Shown: one piece after another, positions 42,383-50,262 of the stretch | How positions within the stretch are numbered: the first letter of the stretch is position 1 | How the letters are laid out: each line of letters starts with the position of its first letter | Source: JBCCGI01 sp039029355 | GTDB taxonomy: Bacteria; Planctomycetota; UBA1135; GCA-002686595 | Length of the DNA stretch: 64,000 nt | NCBI GenBank assembly: GCA_039029355.1 | Contig: JBCCGI010000001.1 | Span: 186,001 to 250,000, forward strand | Direction: 5' to 3' | Program-made: the position numbers and the translations under genes | The notes under the pieces: model-generated | Seen by the model: the letters and a program-made list of their open reading frames with translations, nothing else | Databases searched by the model: none | What the model was told of the DNA's origin: nothing

Positions 42383-43417
42383 CTAGTCGATCGCCGACTC
42401 GAGCAGGTCGAGCAGAGCGCCGTCTTCGACCTTGCCCATGGCGATCACCGAGCGGTCGCGCAGCGTCCCCTGGACCACGTTCACGGCGCCGATCTGGTAG
42501 ACCCAGACCTCTTCCGGCTTGACGACGTCCACGATGTGGTTGCCGTCGATCACCTTGGCCTCCTTCATCGTGCCCAGGTCGTGGAACAGGAAGAGGCTCT
42601 CGACTCCGTCGGTCAGGACCTGCTTGACCAGCACCTTCCCGTTGGGATCGGTCAGGGTCGAGGCCTTCCAGAGGTGGAAGCCCTCGGGGTAGACCGTCGG
42701 CTCCATCACGTCCGCGCCGGCCTGCTCGGTCAGCGGCAGGGCGATGTCGAGCATCGTCTCCGGGTTGTCCGCCGCGAACCAGGTCACGTAGGTGTGGTCG
42801 GGGACGAGGTCGATGGTCTCGAAGTCCATCTTCGTGACCAGCGCGCCCAGCGGATCCCGCTCCTCAAAGCTGAGGACCAGCGCCGTCTCTTGGTCGACGG
42901 CCACCTGGTAGGTGGGGCTGCCCTCCATCTTCGAGCGAATCTCGACCTGAGTGCACAGCCGGTCCGCAACCGTCACGTCGTCCAGCTGTTGAACGCTGTA
43001 GTTCAGCAGGAACCAATCGAACTGGCGGATCTGGAAGTCGCGGTAGCGGAACAGGAAGCCCTCGCGCGCCTTGAGCTGAAGCATCGTCTGCTGCGCGTTC
43101 GGGACGAACCCCTCGATGTTGAGCGGGTCGATCGAGAAGCCGCCGGCACCGTCGGAGTGGACGCTCTCGCGGTAGGCGAGCTGCTGAGGCACGCCCCCGA
43201 CGACCGTGTTCGACTCGACGCGCCGGACCCCGCTGTAGCGCACCGCCTGGGGCGCTTCGGTCGACTGGTTCAGCAGCTCGAGCAGCGGGTCGAGCATCGC
43301 CGGGAGCGAGCCGCCCGGCTCGCCGAAGCCCGACGAATCCGAGCCGCTGTCCGCACAGCCGACCGCGAGCAACGCGGTCGCGCCGAGCGCGAGGTGGAGG
43401 ATCGATCGACGGATCAC
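42383..43417 (-). CDS. RseB/LolA-like lipoprotein of the sigma/anti-sigma operon
   Basis: This protein has 344 residues. The lipobox is AVGC. The middle (about 60-230) resembles the RseB/LolA beta-fold (YSGVRRVES, YRESVHSDGAGGFSI, GFLFRYRDFQIRQ, ADRLCTQVEIRSKM, FETIDLVPDHTY). The GTG start overlaps the anti-sigma stop codon (GTGA), and I chose it because the signal peptide begins there. In proteobacteria RseB senses envelope damage and protects the anti-sigma factor from cleavage, and the gene order here is the same. Whether it does so here is inference. Confidence 0.75.
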   Translation of the reverse strand: MIRRSILHLALGATALLAVGCADSGSDSSGFGEPGGSLPAMLDPLLELLNQSTEAPQAVRYSGVRRVESNTVVGGVPQQLAYRESVHSDGAGGFSIDPLNIEGFVPNAQQTMLQLKAREGFLFRYRDFQIRQFDWFLLNYSVQQLDDVTVADRLCTQVEIRSKMEGSPTYQVAVDQETALVLSFEERDPLGALVTKMDFETIDLVPDHTYVTWFAADNPETMLDIALPLTEQAGADVMEPTVYPEGFHLWKASTLTDPNGKVLVKQVLTDGVESLFLFHDLGTMKEAKVIDGNHIVDVVKPEEVWVYQIGAVNVVQGTLRDRSVIAMGKVEDGALLDLLESAID

Positions 43418-44097
43418 CGCTGGCCCCCCGCCCAGGCTTGGGCGCGTAGCGTCGCGATGTCGACTCCGCGCACGTCCGCCATCGAGGCGGCGAGCGGATG
43501 CATCTTCGCGGGCAGGCCGCTGTGGACCGCGAACGAGCGTTGGACCGCGAGGGGGCCCTCGGCCGGGCCCCCGGCGTCGCCGGACAGGTTCAGGCCGACC
43601 CAAACCGTCAGGGCCGCTGCCGCCGCGGCGGCGTAGCTGAGCAGGCGCGGACGCCGCAGGGCGTGCGGCCGGCGCTCGTCGAGCGGGAACAGGCGCCGCT
43701 CGAGTGCCGTGGGCGCAGCCTGGCGCTCCAGCCCGCCGGCGAAGCGCCGGGCGCGGGCCTGCGCGACCTGGCGCAGCTCTTCGTCGACCAGGCGGTCGAG
43801 GACCGCTGGCGCCTGCAGCTGGGGCAGGTCTTCGAGAGCGTCCATCCAACGCGGCTCGGGCTGCTCGGACGAGATCGATGCCGCCCCGCTGGCCAGCGGG
43901 AAGACACGCTCGTCGAGCTCGTCCGGAGCCTTGAGCTGGCCGAGCTGGCTAAAGGCGGCCACCTGGGCATGAGCGCCGCCTACCCAGGCTTGGCAAGCCT
44001 CGCAGCCATCCAGATGCGCGGACCGCAGCTGGACGGAGGCGATGTCGATCGCGCTCTCGAGCCAGTCAGTCCGGAAGGCTTTGCAGGCGGTGTCCAT
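43414..44097 (-). CDS. Zinc-finger anti-sigma factor (membrane-spanning)
   Basis: This protein has 227 residues. Near the N-terminus HLDGCEACQ carries the HxxxCxxC zinc motif of anti-sigma domains. A cytoplasmic linker with Ala/Leu-rich helices is followed by one transmembrane helix at about 155-172 (LLSYAAAAAAALTVWVGL) and a short extracytoplasmic tail. It should bind and hold the sigma factor encoded directly upstream. The two genes are 6 bp apart, and this one overlaps the RseB-like gene by 4 bp. The layout matches rpoE-rseA-rseB. Confidence 0.88.
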   Translation of the reverse strand: MDTACKAFRTDWLESAIDIASVQLRSAHLDGCEACQAWVGGAHAQVAAFSQLGQLKAPDELDERVFPLASGAASISSEQPEPRWMDALEDLPQLQAPAVLDRLVDEELRQVAQARARRFAGGLERQAAPTALERRLFPLDERRPHALRRPRLLSYAAAAAAALTVWVGLNLSGDAGGPAEGPLAVQRSFAVHSGLPAKMHPLAASMADVRGVDIATLRAQAWAGGQR

Positions 44098-44103
44098 TGG
44101 GGG

Positions 44104-44712
44104 TCAGCCGAGGTAATGCTTGTCCAAGACCGGGGTGAGCTCCCGGTCCAAGGCCTCGTGGGCGCGCGAAAGGCGCGACTTCACCGTCCCGATGGAGATG
44201 GAGAGGGTCTCCGCCAGCTCCTCATACGAGAGGTTCTGGTTGTAGCGGAGGACGGTGATCGTTTGCAGTTTGGGTGAGAGGCGCTCGATCGCGCGCTGGA
44301 CCTCGTCTTCCAGCTCGCGGCGCGAGGCCGAATTGGCGGGCATCTCGACGTGCTCGTCCCGAACGTCAAAGCGGCTGCCTTCCGGAGACACCACGTCTCG
44401 GACGGCGTCGAGAGAGGCCAGCCGGCGGGAGCTGGCGCGACGCTTCAGATCGATCGAGGCGTTGACCGCAATGCGATAGACCCAGCTCGAGAAACGCGAC
44501 TGAAACCGGAACTCGCGAATGCGGCGGAACAGGATCCCAAAGGTCTCCTGCGAGGCATCGAGAGCATCCGAGGCGTTGCCGGTGATCCGATAGCAGACGT
44601 TGTAGACCCGGTCTTTGTACCGGTCATACAGTCGACGGAACTCCCCTTCGAGCGCTTCCGGACGTCCCTGCTGGCAAGCGAGGACGAGGTCGTGATCCGG
44701 ATCAATCTTCAT
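44104..44712 (-). CDS. ECF-family RNA polymerase sigma factor
   Basis: This protein has 202 residues. Region 2 is YKDRVYNVCYRITGNASDALDASQ, given here only as a landmark, with SSWVYRIAVNASID at its end. Region 4 is RLSPKLQTITVLRY with the helix-turn-helix YEELAETLSISIGTVKSRLSRA. Start and stop are clear. It heads an operon with a zinc anti-sigma factor and an RseB-like lipoprotein and has a good ECF-type promoter upstream, so it should control an envelope-stress regulon including itself. Confidence 0.95.
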   Translation of the reverse strand: MKIDPDHDLVLACQQGRPEALEGEFRRLYDRYKDRVYNVCYRITGNASDALDASQETFGILFRRIREFRFQSRFSSWVYRIAVNASIDLKRRASSRRLASLDAVRDVVSPEGSRFDVRDEHVEMPANSASRRELEDEVQRAIERLSPKLQTITVLRYNQNLSYEELAETLSISIGTVKSRLSRAHEALDRELTPVLDKHYLG

Positions 44713-44751
44713 CGGGGGGTGGCAAGCTGGTCTGAGTGCCGACCTGTACTG

Positions 44752-44777
44752 GACGTATCAGGTTGGTCTTGGGTTCC
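44752..44777 (-). promoter_or_regulatory. ECF-type autoregulatory promoter
   Basis: On the minus strand GGAACC (44777-44772) and CGTC (44755-44752) are separated by 16 bases. This matches the GGAAC...CGT pattern recognised by many ECF sigma factors. It lies 39 bases before the ATG of the sigma gene at 44712, as expected for self-regulation. Confidence 0.6.
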
Positions 44778-44789
44778 CTCCTACAATAA

Positions 44790-44841
44790 CGCTTCTGGGA
44801 AACCTGAGGCCAGAGTGCACCCTCTGGGGCTCCCAGAAGCG
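44790..44841 (-). terminator. Nested hairpin between the TSP3-like gene and the sigma operon
   Basis: CGCTTCTGGGA (44790-44800) and TCCCAGAAGCG (44831-44841) pair perfectly over 11 bp, and inside them CCAGAG (44810-44815) pairs with CTCTGG (44822-44827). It begins 11 bases after the stop of the gene at 44852 and lies upstream of the sigma promoter, so it probably insulates the operon. Confidence 0.6.
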
Positions 44842-44851
44842 GTATTGGCGC

Positions 44852-45799
44852 CTAGCTCCCTCCGGCCAGGGCGCCCGCGTCGAGCACGGTCACCTCGGTC
44901 GAGATGGAGTTTTGGCAAGAGGTCGTATGGCAATAGCTGTCAAGGTCCTGGCAGGCGGCGTCCTCGACGGACAGGGTGACTGAAGCGCCGTCGATCCCCA
45001 CCTGGTTGGTGAGCTGCCAGCAGATCTTGTCGGGCTGCCAGGTCGAGGGCAGATCTTCGCCTCGGCCCAGGGGTTCGTAGACGGACCCGGTCCCCCCCTG
45101 CACGGAGGGAGGCGAGGCCATCAGAGCAGCGGTGTCGCCGTCGATGTCGAACGCATTAAGAACACCCGCGACGATCTCGGGATCGAGCGGGTCAGCGGGG
45201 TTGGTCTCGGTGACCACGGAATAGAGCCCCATGTAGCCGGTGGCCTGGACCATCGACTCGGGGATCGGGGTCTCGAGCAGGATGATCCAGCCGGTGGGAT
45301 CGGCGCTCGCATTGATGGTGATCGTGGACGCCGAGAGCACCAGGTTCGTGTTGATCGGCAGGACGACGCCCTGCCACGAGATGCCCATCTCAAAGCCAAA
45401 GCCGGGGAACTGGGCGTCGCTCGCGTAGATCGCGGAGACCAGCGTAAGCACGCCCTGATCGGTTCTGCCGGAGACGCCGACGCTGACGGCCTGTACGGTC
45501 GGGATGCTGTTGGCGTCGAGGGGGTTGCTCCCGCGAGCGAACTCGACCAGATCGTCGACGAAATCGCCATCGCTGTCCGGCGTGGTGTCGAGCGTGCCCA
45601 GGATCGCCTCCTGGTGCGCGACCAGCCCGTCGCCGTCCAGGTCGGTCGTCATCGGATCGTCCCATGCGAGGAGGACTTTTTCGGCAGGGTCCTCCCTAGC
45701 GAGCAGCGAGATGCCGGCGGCGATCGCAAGGACCGGCAGCCCAACCTGGATCGAGCGCACCCTAGACACCGCGTGGGATAGGTAGCGTTTTTTTCTCAT
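44852..45799 (-). CDS. Exported protein with thrombospondin type 3-like calcium loops
   Basis: This protein has 315 residues. A basic start and a hydrophobic segment (about 18-34) form a signal peptide or anchor. Then DLDGDGLVAHQEAILGT and DTTPDSDGDFVDDLVEF form two calcium-binding loops, followed by a beta-rich domain. Four Cys near the C-terminus (residues about 270-300) could form disulfides. There is no enzymatic motif. It lies upstream of the sigma operon with a strong hairpin between, so it is probably a separate unit. The minus strand upstream carries a TATAGAAT-like box. Confidence 0.7.
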   Translation of the reverse strand: MRKKRYLSHAVSRVRSIQVGLPVLAIAAGISLLAREDPAEKVLLAWDDPMTTDLDGDGLVAHQEAILGTLDTTPDSDGDFVDDLVEFARGSNPLDANSIPTVQAVSVGVSGRTDQGVLTLVSAIYASDAQFPGFGFEMGISWQGVVLPINTNLVLSASTITINASADPTGWIILLETPIPESMVQATGYMGLYSVVTETNPADPLDPEIVAGVLNAFDIDGDTAALMASPPSVQGGTGSVYEPLGRGEDLPSTWQPDKICWQLTNQVGIDGASVTLSVEDAACQDLDSYCHTTSCQNSISTEVTVLDAGALAGGS

Positions 45800-45990
45800 T
45801 CAAGAAGTGGGGCACGTTCCAGCTTCTTCTCGAGCGCGCGGGCCGGCAGGACGCGTCGAGAACCGCACCCAGTACGATGTTTGTACCCTAGCGAAGCGTT
45901 TGAGGTAACCCCCGCGCGCCGGATTTCGGTGGACCCTACCACCGCGGTGCGCTAGGGCCGATTTTTTCGAAGTCGCAATGCAGACCATTC

Positions 45991-45996
45991 TATAGA
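45991..45996 (+). promoter_or_regulatory. Candidate -10 element upstream of tRNA-Arg
   Basis: TATAGA at 45991-45996 lies 57 bases before the mature tRNA. TCTATAGA is a palindrome, so the same box could also serve the minus-strand gene starting at 45799. A hairpin CGGTGG...CCACCG (45927-45944) lies between. No clear -35 is seen. Confidence 0.3.
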
Positions 45997-46052
45997 CCGA
46001 GCTTGGTCTTGTGCCCATGGGGGCAGCTCTCCAAACTAGGCCGCCCGTTTCG

Positions 46053-46129
46053 GCGCCCGTAGCTCAGCTGGATAGAGCGCTTGCCTCCGGAGCAAGAGGT
46101 CACAGGTTCGAATCCTGTCGGGCGCACCA
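46053..46129 (+). tRNA. tRNA-Arg (anticodon CCG)
   Basis: This is a complete 77-base cloverleaf: acceptor GCGCCCG/CGGGCGC, D stem GCTC/GAGC, anticodon stem CTTGC/GCAAG with loop CTCCGGA (anticodon CCG, reads CGG), T stem ACAGG/CCTGT with TTCGAAT. The CCA end is encoded (46127-46129). CGG is a common Arg codon in this G+C-rich sequence. Confidence 0.97.
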
Positions 46130-46157
46130 CCGGCGCCGAATCGCGCTCTGGAGCGGC

Positions 46158-46841
46158 CTACGCGGCCGGACGGGCACCGTCGATCCGTTCGAGCATCGCG
46201 CGCCGTCGCGCCTCGACGTACGCACGTACGGCCGCCTGGGCGTCGCGGAAGGACGCCTCTTCCGCCTCGAAACGGATTCCGTACTGAACGGCGGGGCGCT
46301 CGAGCCGCCGGTACCGCACGTTTCCCCAGAAGCAGAGACGGCGATCGACGCCTGGCAGCCGCAGTTCGAGCCGCAGCCGCTGCAGCGTGCAGAGGGTCCA
46401 CTCGTCTTCCTTGCCCACCAGGAAGCTCAGGCCGCTCTCGGAGATGTCCCGCAGCAAGGCGAACACCCGCGGCCCGGAGCCGTCGTCCGCCCGCACGACG
46501 ACGCGGACCGGCTCGCCGGGGTCGGGCGTGACGCGGAAGGCGGCGCGCCGGTTGACCGCCGCGTCGAAGGCGGCGCCGTCGGCGCGATCGAGCTGGAAGC
46601 GGTACACGCGTTGGTCGCCGACCTCCGTGCGCAGCAGCACGAAGCCGCGCACGCGCGCCTCGCCCTGGACCCTCGGGCCGTGAAAACCGAGGTCAACGCT
46701 CTGCCCCACCGAGAGCACCGGCGCCGCGTCCGCCGGGAAGGCGACCTGCGCCTCGCTCCAGTTGATCTGGTCGACGGGCGCGTCGAACGCGTCGCCGGGG
46801 CGCGGCGCGATACGAACGTACAGCTCGGGGGACGGTTCCAT
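46158..46841 (-). CDS. PilZ-domain protein (c-di-GMP receptor)
   Basis: This protein has 227 residues. The N-terminal half (about 1-95) is a beta-rich domain of YcgR-N type. The C-terminal PilZ domain has the c-di-GMP motif RRAAFR and, about 30 residues later, DISESG. It should change conformation on binding cyclic di-GMP and adjust motility, pili or exopolysaccharide, all of which have candidate genes in the window. It starts 74 bp before the next minus-strand gene's end, so it may be co-transcribed with the radical-SAM gene. Confidence 0.88.
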   Translation of the reverse strand: MEPSPELYVRIAPRPGDAFDAPVDQINWSEAQVAFPADAAPVLSVGQSVDLGFHGPRVQGEARVRGFVLLRTEVGDQRVYRFQLDRADGAAFDAAVNRRAAFRVTPDPGEPVRVVVRADDGSGPRVFALLRDISESGLSFLVGKEDEWTLCTLQRLRLELRLPGVDRRLCFWGNVRYRRLERPAVQYGIRFEAEEASFRDAQAAVRAYVEARRRAMLERIDGARPAA

Positions 46842-46915
46842 GGCGCGGGGTACCGGTCCGGAAAGGACCGCAGGGCGACGATCGTCCGCCCTGCTCCCCG
46901 CGCTTCAGGGAATCC

Positions 46916-48481
46916 CTAATCCATGTGCGAGACGACGCGCTCGTCGCCCATCTGCAGGCTCAGGGCCAGCTGCTTGGGCTTGAGGAAGCGATCCACATAC
47001 TTCGCGAAGAGCGCCTCGTAGACGCGCAGCACGCCCTTCGTCGACAGCCGGTACACAAAATCGACCGACGCCCAGTAGCGCGGGCCGCGCAGTCCCTGCG
47101 CGTGCGCGTACAGCTTGGCCTGCTCGGCGACCATGTACTCGCTCCACAGCATGTACATGATCAGGTACAGCTTCGACATCAGACGCCAGTGCACGGCGCG
47201 GCGCGCGAACTTCTCGAGCCACGGGAAGCGCACGACGAGCGGGAACCACTTGTGGATGTTCTCGAGCACGTGCTTGTTCTCGAACTCGATCGAGGACGTG
47301 CGGTTGAACTTCACCGGGAAGTCGTCGTACCCCGCAACGGCGAAGCCCATGTCCTGGGTCATGTCGTTGATGTCGAACTCGGGGTACGGCTGCATGATCG
47401 AGACCAGCGGATGGTCGACCTTGCACTCGACGTTGAGCAGGATCGTCTCCCACTCGTCGTCGATGGTGCCGCCGGGGCCGCCGATCATGTTCAGCGAGCC
47501 GAGCCGGATGCCGTACTTCTTGATCCAGGCGGCCGAATCGACCAGCTGCTTGCGGGTCGTGTTCTTGCGGAAGACGGCGTTGCGGACGTAGTCGTTGGCC
47601 GCCTCGAACGCGATGCGGGCGTACACACACCCGGCCTTCGAGAGCATCTCGATGTGCTTCTCGGTCGTCATGTTCGCCATCAGGATGACGTCGAACGGGA
47701 GGCCGACCTCCTTGGGGTAGCGCTCGCAGAACTCCTCGAGCCAGTCGTTCTTCAGGTTGAAGATGTCGTCGAGGAAGTGGACGAACTTCAGCGGGTACTT
47801 CGAGCGCACGTCGTTGATCTCGGCGATGACGTGGCTCACCGAGCGCTTGCGCGTGTACTCCTTGTTGCGTGCGCCGTAGACCTTCTTCTTCCACGCGTGG
47901 TGGAAGCAGAACGAGCAGTTCATCGGGCAGCCGCGCTGCGTCACGAAGACCTTGCGGTCGCTGTTGCGGTAGATCGAGCCGGTCTTGTAGACGATCTCGC
48001 GGTCGGGGAAGCCGAGCTCGTCGAGGTCTTGGATCAGCGGCCGCTGGGGGTTCTTGACGATCTCGCCATCTGACTTCTTGAACCAGAAGTTAGCGGTCTC
48101 GTAGATATCCTCGCCCGCCTCCATGCGGTTGAGCAGATCGACCACCGCGCCCTCGCCCTCGCCGCGGCAGATAGCGTCGGCGCCCTCGGTGATCTCGAGG
48201 TACTCGGGCGAGAAGGTCGGGTGCGGGCCGCCGAAGACCGACAGCGCGCTGGGCGCGGCCGCCTTCACCTGACGGTTGATGTCGGCGAAGAAGAGGTGCA
48301 TCCCCGTCGTGACCGAGTAGCAGACCACGTCGGGGTCGTACTCCTTGACCTTGTCGAGCCACTTCTTGTCCGGGATAAACAGCGCCTCCGCCTCGTGGCC
48401 GGCATTCTTGATGGCTCGCGAGAGCCACATCATGCCGAGCATCTCTTGGGGCAGATATTCGTTGACGAACAGGACCTTCAT
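46916..48481 (-). CDS. B12-binding radical-SAM enzyme
   Basis: This protein has 521 residues. The N-terminal domain (about 1-150) has the cobalamin-binding layout (NEYLPQEMLGM, VFGGPHPTF). The radical-SAM motif is RGCPMNCSFC, binding [4Fe-4S] and S-adenosylmethionine. The C-terminal 120 residues are hydrophobic and aromatic, perhaps touching the membrane. Enzymes of this class methylate or rearrange unactivated carbons of lipids, hopanoids or natural products. A second enzyme of the same class is encoded at 57287. The substrate is unknown. Confidence 0.88.
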   Translation of the reverse strand: MKVLFVNEYLPQEMLGMMWLSRAIKNAGHEAEALFIPDKKWLDKVKEYDPDVVCYSVTTGMHLFFADINRQVKAAAPSALSVFGGPHPTFSPEYLEITEGADAICRGEGEGAVVDLLNRMEAGEDIYETANFWFKKSDGEIVKNPQRPLIQDLDELGFPDREIVYKTGSIYRNSDRKVFVTQRGCPMNCSFCFHHAWKKKVYGARNKEYTRKRSVSHVIAEINDVRSKYPLKFVHFLDDIFNLKNDWLEEFCERYPKEVGLPFDVILMANMTTEKHIEMLSKAGCVYARIAFEAANDYVRNAVFRKNTTRKQLVDSAAWIKKYGIRLGSLNMIGGPGGTIDDEWETILLNVECKVDHPLVSIMQPYPEFDINDMTQDMGFAVAGYDDFPVKFNRTSSIEFENKHVLENIHKWFPLVVRFPWLEKFARRAVHWRLMSKLYLIMYMLWSEYMVAEQAKLYAHAQGLRGPRYWASVDFVYRLSTKGVLRVYEALFAKYVDRFLKPKQLALSLQMGDERVVSHMD

Positions 48482-48833
48482 GACCGCTGAGGGGGTGGAA
48501 TCTAGGCGCTAGGTGCTGTGGATCCGGGCCAGAGGCAGCCGCCGCGACGCCTCGACGGAGGCATGGCGGGCAGCCGCGAGCCCTGAAGTATATCGGCCCC
48601 TGGGCTTCCCGGCGCCGATACCCGCTGTCGGTTTCGGATCAGATTTCCTACTCGGAGGCCGGGTTGCGGCCCCGGGGGCCGGATGCGGCGCCCTGGCGAG
48701 CTCCGCCGGCCGGCGGACCGGGCCGGATCCCGATCGAATCCAGACCGGGAAGAAGCTTCCCGGAAGGCCGCGCGGCGCCTGTTGCGGGCGCGGGGACCGC
48801 CCCCGCGTCGCTTGAGCCGCCGGCGGCGCGGGC
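48482..48833. other. Intergenic region of 352 bp with hairpins and a candidate promoter
   Basis: No convincing gene lies here. On the minus strand TATACT (complement at 48586-48591) is a good -10 for the radical-SAM gene, about 105 bases before its start. CCGGGAAG/CTTCCCGG (48745-48763) is a perfect 8-bp hairpin with a 3-base loop, and TGAGCC/GGCTCA (48813-48836) overlaps the stop of the upstream sulfatase-like gene; either could end that gene's transcript. Confidence 0.5.
48745..48763 (-). terminator. Compact hairpin downstream of the sulfatase-like gene
   Basis: CCGGGAAG and CTTCCCGG form a perfect 8-bp stem with an AAG loop, 70 bases after the stop codon at 48834 on the minus strand. It lacks a T run. 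Confidence 0.45.
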
Positions 48834-50231
48834 TCAGTCCTGCTCGACCTCGTCGACGTAGCCCAGGGCCTGCAGCTCGCGGCGCGCCGCCTGATCCAGG
48901 CTGTCCAGATCCACCGCCGCACCGGGCAGCGCCACGCGGGCCACCTGCGCGTCGCGGTGAGCGCGCCGCAACGCTACAGCCTGGGGCCGTCCCTCCTCCG
49001 ACCGCAACGGGTAGGGGTTCAGCTCGGCTCCGTCTTCGCTCAGGTGGACCACCTGGCCGCTGCCCTCGGCCTCGGTGACCTTCCAGTCCGGGCCGATCAG
49101 GGTGAGGATCGAGTCGCGCTCCGCCAGGACCACGCGCTCGGCGGGCAGCGCCTGCGCCAGCGACCGCCCGCCGCGCCAGGGCTCGATGTCGAGCCCGACG
49201 TAGTCGAGCACGGTCGCCGGGTAGTCGATCACCGAGGCGACGCCCTGCTCGCGCTCGCCGGCGCGGTAGCCGTCGGGGAAGCGGATCAGGAGCGGGATGC
49301 GCAGACCCTCCTCGTACATCCCGCCATGCCCGCCCACCAGCCCGCGCTGGCCGAGCGACTCGCCGTGATCCGCCGTCAGGATCAGCAGCGAACGGTCCAG
49401 CAGCCCTTCGGCGCGCCAGCCCTCGATCCAGTCCTCCAGCACGCCGTCGATGTAGCGCACGCCGCCGTCGTAGAGCGCGACCATGCCCTCGACCTGGTCG
49501 TCGGTCAGCGAGCCCTTGCCCAGCCAGACCGGCGCGCAGGGGACGTCGGCGAGCCGCTCGCGGGCGTCCGCCAGGAACATCGTGTCGAACGGGGGCGGCG
49601 GGTCGTAGAAGCCGCGGAAGCCCTGCCCGAAGGCCGCGGTGTGGACGTCGAAGAGGTGCGCGAAGAGGAAGAGCGGGCGGTTTGGGTTGTGGCCCTCCAG
49701 GCCCGCGCGGAGGTGGAGCGTGGCCTGCTCGGCGTTCTTGTGCGCGCGATAGACCTCGAACCCGCGCCGGAAGCCGTAGCGCGCACCGAGCCACTCGCCG
49801 AAGTAGAAGCCCAGCGTGCGGTAGCCGTGCTCCCGCAGCCGCTCCGCGAGCATCGGCACCTGCGGCGAAACGGCCTTCTTCGCGTCGACGACCCCGTGTT
49901 CGGCCGGCTCTAGGCCGGTCATCATCGACATGTGGGCGATCAGCGTCCACGGGGCGGTCGTGTAGGCGCGGTCGAACACCAGGCACTCCTGCGCCAGGCG
50001 GTCGAGGTAGGGCGAGGTGTCGCGTTCGTAGCCGTAGAGCCCCAGATGATCGGCACGTAGCGTGTCGATAGACAGCAGGATCACCGAGGGCGGCGGCTGC
50101 GAGCCGCGGGAGCCCGCGCTGGCGGCACCGCCGGGAGCGGAGGTGCCGCCGGCCTCGCCGGCTCCTTCGCCGCCGCCGCAGGCGCTGAGAAGCCCGATGA
50201 GCAGGGCGGATGCGCGTACCAGAGCTCGCAT
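48834..50231 (-). CDS. Sulfatase-fold lipoprotein, Thr-type active site (twin B)
   Basis: This protein has 465 residues. A lipobox LLSAC is followed by a Gly/Ala/Ser-rich linker. The first metal site is SIDTLRADHLGLYGY and the second TADHGESLGQRG. The signature region reads TLIAHMSMMTG, with Thr for the formylglycine Cys, Ile for Pro and His for Arg. It is a close paralogue of the adjacent gene at 50263, with the same order of blocks (FDRAYTTA.WTL, HGGMYEEGLRIPL). Tandem duplication is likely. The chemistry is probably phosphate-ester related rather than sulfate. Its neighbours are a twin sulfatase-like gene and an SGNH hydrolase. Confidence 0.82.
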   Translation of the reverse strand: MRALVRASALLIGLLSACGGGEGAGEAGGTSAPGGAASAGSRGSQPPPSVILLSIDTLRADHLGLYGYERDTSPYLDRLAQECLVFDRAYTTAPWTLIAHMSMMTGLEPAEHGVVDAKKAVSPQVPMLAERLREHGYRTLGFYFGEWLGARYGFRRGFEVYRAHKNAEQATLHLRAGLEGHNPNRPLFLFAHLFDVHTAAFGQGFRGFYDPPPPFDTMFLADARERLADVPCAPVWLGKGSLTDDQVEGMVALYDGGVRYIDGVLEDWIEGWRAEGLLDRSLLILTADHGESLGQRGLVGGHGGMYEEGLRIPLLIRFPDGYRAGEREQGVASVIDYPATVLDYVGLDIEPWRGGRSLAQALPAERVVLAERDSILTLIGPDWKVTEAEGSGQVVHLSEDGAELNPYPLRSEEGRPQAVALRRAHRDAQVARVALPGAAVDLDSLDQAARRELQALGYVDEVEQD

Positions 50232-50262
50232 GGCGGGCAGAGGATACCCCGCGGCGCGGGCT

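Noticed and set aside
46053..46129. tRNA-Arg as an attachment site of an integrated element
   Set aside because: No integrase, direct repeat of the tRNA end or change of gene style is visible nearby.
46011..46919. Plus-strand open frame running through the tRNA
   Set aside because: It reads through a perfect tRNA-Arg and the PilZ gene in antisense; it has no start signal and no domain.
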